Positions 62,972 through 64,000 of a stretch of DNA of 64,000 bases are shown in pieces; the stretch's first letter is position 1; every line of letters starts with the position of its first letter. The stretch comes from Pseudomonas putida. Its GTDB lineage: Bacteria > Pseudomonadota > Gammaproteobacteria > Pseudomonadales > Pseudomonadaceae. A model generated the notes under the pieces. That model worked only from the letters and a program-made list of their open reading frames with translations. It was not told the DNA's origin and did not search any database. The translations under genes and the position numbers were made by a program. The stretch spans positions 2,632,998 through 2,696,997 of the forward strand of contig CP124529.1 in assembly GCA_029953615.1 (NCBI GenBank), given 5' to 3'.

Positions 62972-64000
62972 ATGTCCGATACCTTCCTCAATCCGGTCAC
63001 CACCCAGACCTGGGCCAACGGCCGCCACATCGTGCGCTGCGTCAAGGTCATCCAGGAGACCTGGGACGTGCGCACGTTCTGCTTCATGGCCGACCAGCCG
63101 ATCATGTTCTTCTTCAAGCCAGGGCAGTTCGTCACCCTGGAGCTGGAGATCGAAGGCAAGCCGGTAATGCGTTCCTACACCATCTCCAGCTCACCGTCGG
63201 TGCCCTACAGCTTTTCGATCACCGTCAAGCGTGTACCGGGTGGCCTGGTGTCCAACTTCCTTCACGACACCATGCACGAAGGCGCCGAGCTGCCGGTGCA
63301 CGGCCCGGTGGGGTTGTTCAACGCCATCGACTTCCCTGCGCAGAAGGTGCTGTACCTCTCGGGCGGTGTCGGTATCACCCCGGTCATGTCGATGGCACGC
63401 TGGTTCTACGACACCAACGGCAATGTCGACATGGTCTTCGTGCACAGCGCCCGTTCGCCGAAGGACATCATCTACCACCGCGAGCTGGAGCAGATGGCCT
63501 CGCGCATCCCCAATTTCAGCCTGCACATCATTTGTGAAAAGCATGGCCTGGGTGAGCCGTGGGCGGGTTATCGCGGTTATCTCAACCAGCGCCTGATGGA
63601 GCTGATCGCGCCGGACTACATGGAGCGCGTAGTGTTCTGCTGTGGCCCGACGCCGTACATGAGTGCGGTCAAGCGCATGCTCGAAGCGGTCGGCTTCGAC
63701 ATGAAGAACTACCACGAGGAATCGTTTGGTGCGACGCCGCCTGAGGCCAAGGCCGATGCGGTGGAGCACGCAGAGCAGGCTGCCGACGCGCCGGAACTGG
63801 ACGCGGCCGACCTCAACCTGGTGGAGTTCATCGGCAGCGAGAAGAGTATTCGCATTGCCCCGGGCGAGACCGTGCATGCGGCGGCGGCGAAGGTTGGCCT
63901 GATGATCCCGAAAGCCTGCGGCATGGGTATTTGCGGTACCTGCAAGGTACTCAAACTGGGCGGTGAAGTAGAGATGGAGCACAACGGCGGCATTACCGAA
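62972..64000 (+). CDS. gbcB: Glycine betaine demethylase reductase subunit GbcB (truncated by the window end)
   Basis: 343 codons are present without a stop. FNR-type flavin domain: MFFFKPGQFVTLELEI, MRSYTISSSPSVP (FAD), NAD domain LYLSGGVGITPVMSMARW and VVFCCGPTPYMSAVKRML. The C-terminal plant-type 2Fe-2S ferredoxin has C-x4-C-x2-C in KACGMGICGTCKVL; the fourth Cys lies beyond the window. It transfers electrons from NADH to GbcA. ATG 62972 is chosen with GGAG at 62962-62965; an in-frame ATG at 62966 overlaps that site. Confidence 0.93.
   Translation, partial: MSDTFLNPVTTQTWANGRHIVRCVKVIQETWDVRTFCFMADQPIMFFFKPGQFVTLELEIEGKPVMRSYTISSSPSVPYSFSITVKRVPGGLVSNFLHDTMHEGAELPVHGPVGLFNAIDFPAQKVLYLSGGVGITPVMSMARWFYDTNGNVDMVFVHSARSPKDIIYHRELEQMASRIPNFSLHIICEKHGLGEPWAGYRGYLNQRLMELIAPDYMERVVFCCGPTPYMSAVKRMLEAVGFDMKNYHEESFGATPPEAKADAVEHAEQAADAPELDAADLNLVEFIGSEKSIRIAPGETVHAAAAKVGLMIPKACGMGICGTCKVLKLGGEVEMEHNGGITE

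Overview
The window comes from a Pseudomonas of the P. putida group. The gene order (rmlC, aguA, TonB receptor, OprD-family porin, ... ppk2, tRNA-Phe, yggX, mutY, asmA, ..., hisBHAF, cbcXWV, sdaB, gbdR, carnitine genes, dgcAB, etfAB, gbcAB) matches what I remember of the P. putida KT2440 chromosome between about PP_0265 and PP_0316. The DNA is GC-rich, and the intergenic gaps are full of the inverted REP pairs typical of this species. No CRISPR array, rRNA operon or complete prophage was seen.

Layout. 1-6 kb: 5' end of rmlC (minus), agmatine deiminase aguA, a frameshifted TonB siderophore receptor (minus) and an OprD-family porin. 6-13 kb: a frameshifted glutamate-synthase-like flavoprotein, a sensor kinase/response regulator pair, and a divergent FhuE-like TonB receptor. 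13-16 kb: DUF3079 gene, tRNA-Thr(TGT), small lipoprotein, an IS3-family element, and a DUF6124 gene behind a long structured leader resembling phage C4 antisense RNA. 16-21 kb: a methyltransferase and a four-gene polar amino acid ABC operon. 21-31 kb: GABA-type permease, ppk2, tRNA-Phe(GAA), yggX-mutY-asmA, and a frameshifted MFS transporter. 31-35.5 kb: IS110-family copy 1, then hisB-hisH-DUF2164-hisA-hisF.

35.6-64 kb is a quaternary-amine catabolic district. CbcXWV imports choline and betaine. CaiX is a solitary binding protein for carnitine that presumably uses CbcWV. The carnitine genes (BKACE enzyme, carnitine dehydrogenase, thioesterase) turn carnitine into glycine betaine. GbcA/GbcB demethylate betaine to dimethylglycine, and DgcA/DgcB with an EtfA/EtfB pair demethylate that to sarcosine. 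SdaB deaminates serine at the end of the route. Two AraC-family regulators with GATase-like N-termini (GbdR, CdhR) sit among them. Interruptions are an AT-rich 814-aa PI-PLC-like gene next to gbdR, a second IS110 copy, a DnaA-box cluster and an orphan RHS-core gene between etfB and gbcA.

Three points deserve most attention. (1) The two near-identical IS110 copies sit at the same point of the same REP type. Their 5' non-coding ends contain short segments repeating the REP target and both IS termini, as expected of a bridge RNA, and joining the IS ends would create a -35/-10 promoter with a 17-bp spacer. (2) A 490-bp stretch holds four perfect DnaA boxes far from any oriC genes. (3) Six genes, including gbcA, are broken by a single extra base in a short homopolymer, always +1. 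This bias looks more like uncorrected sequence error than biology and should be settled before any gene is called dead.
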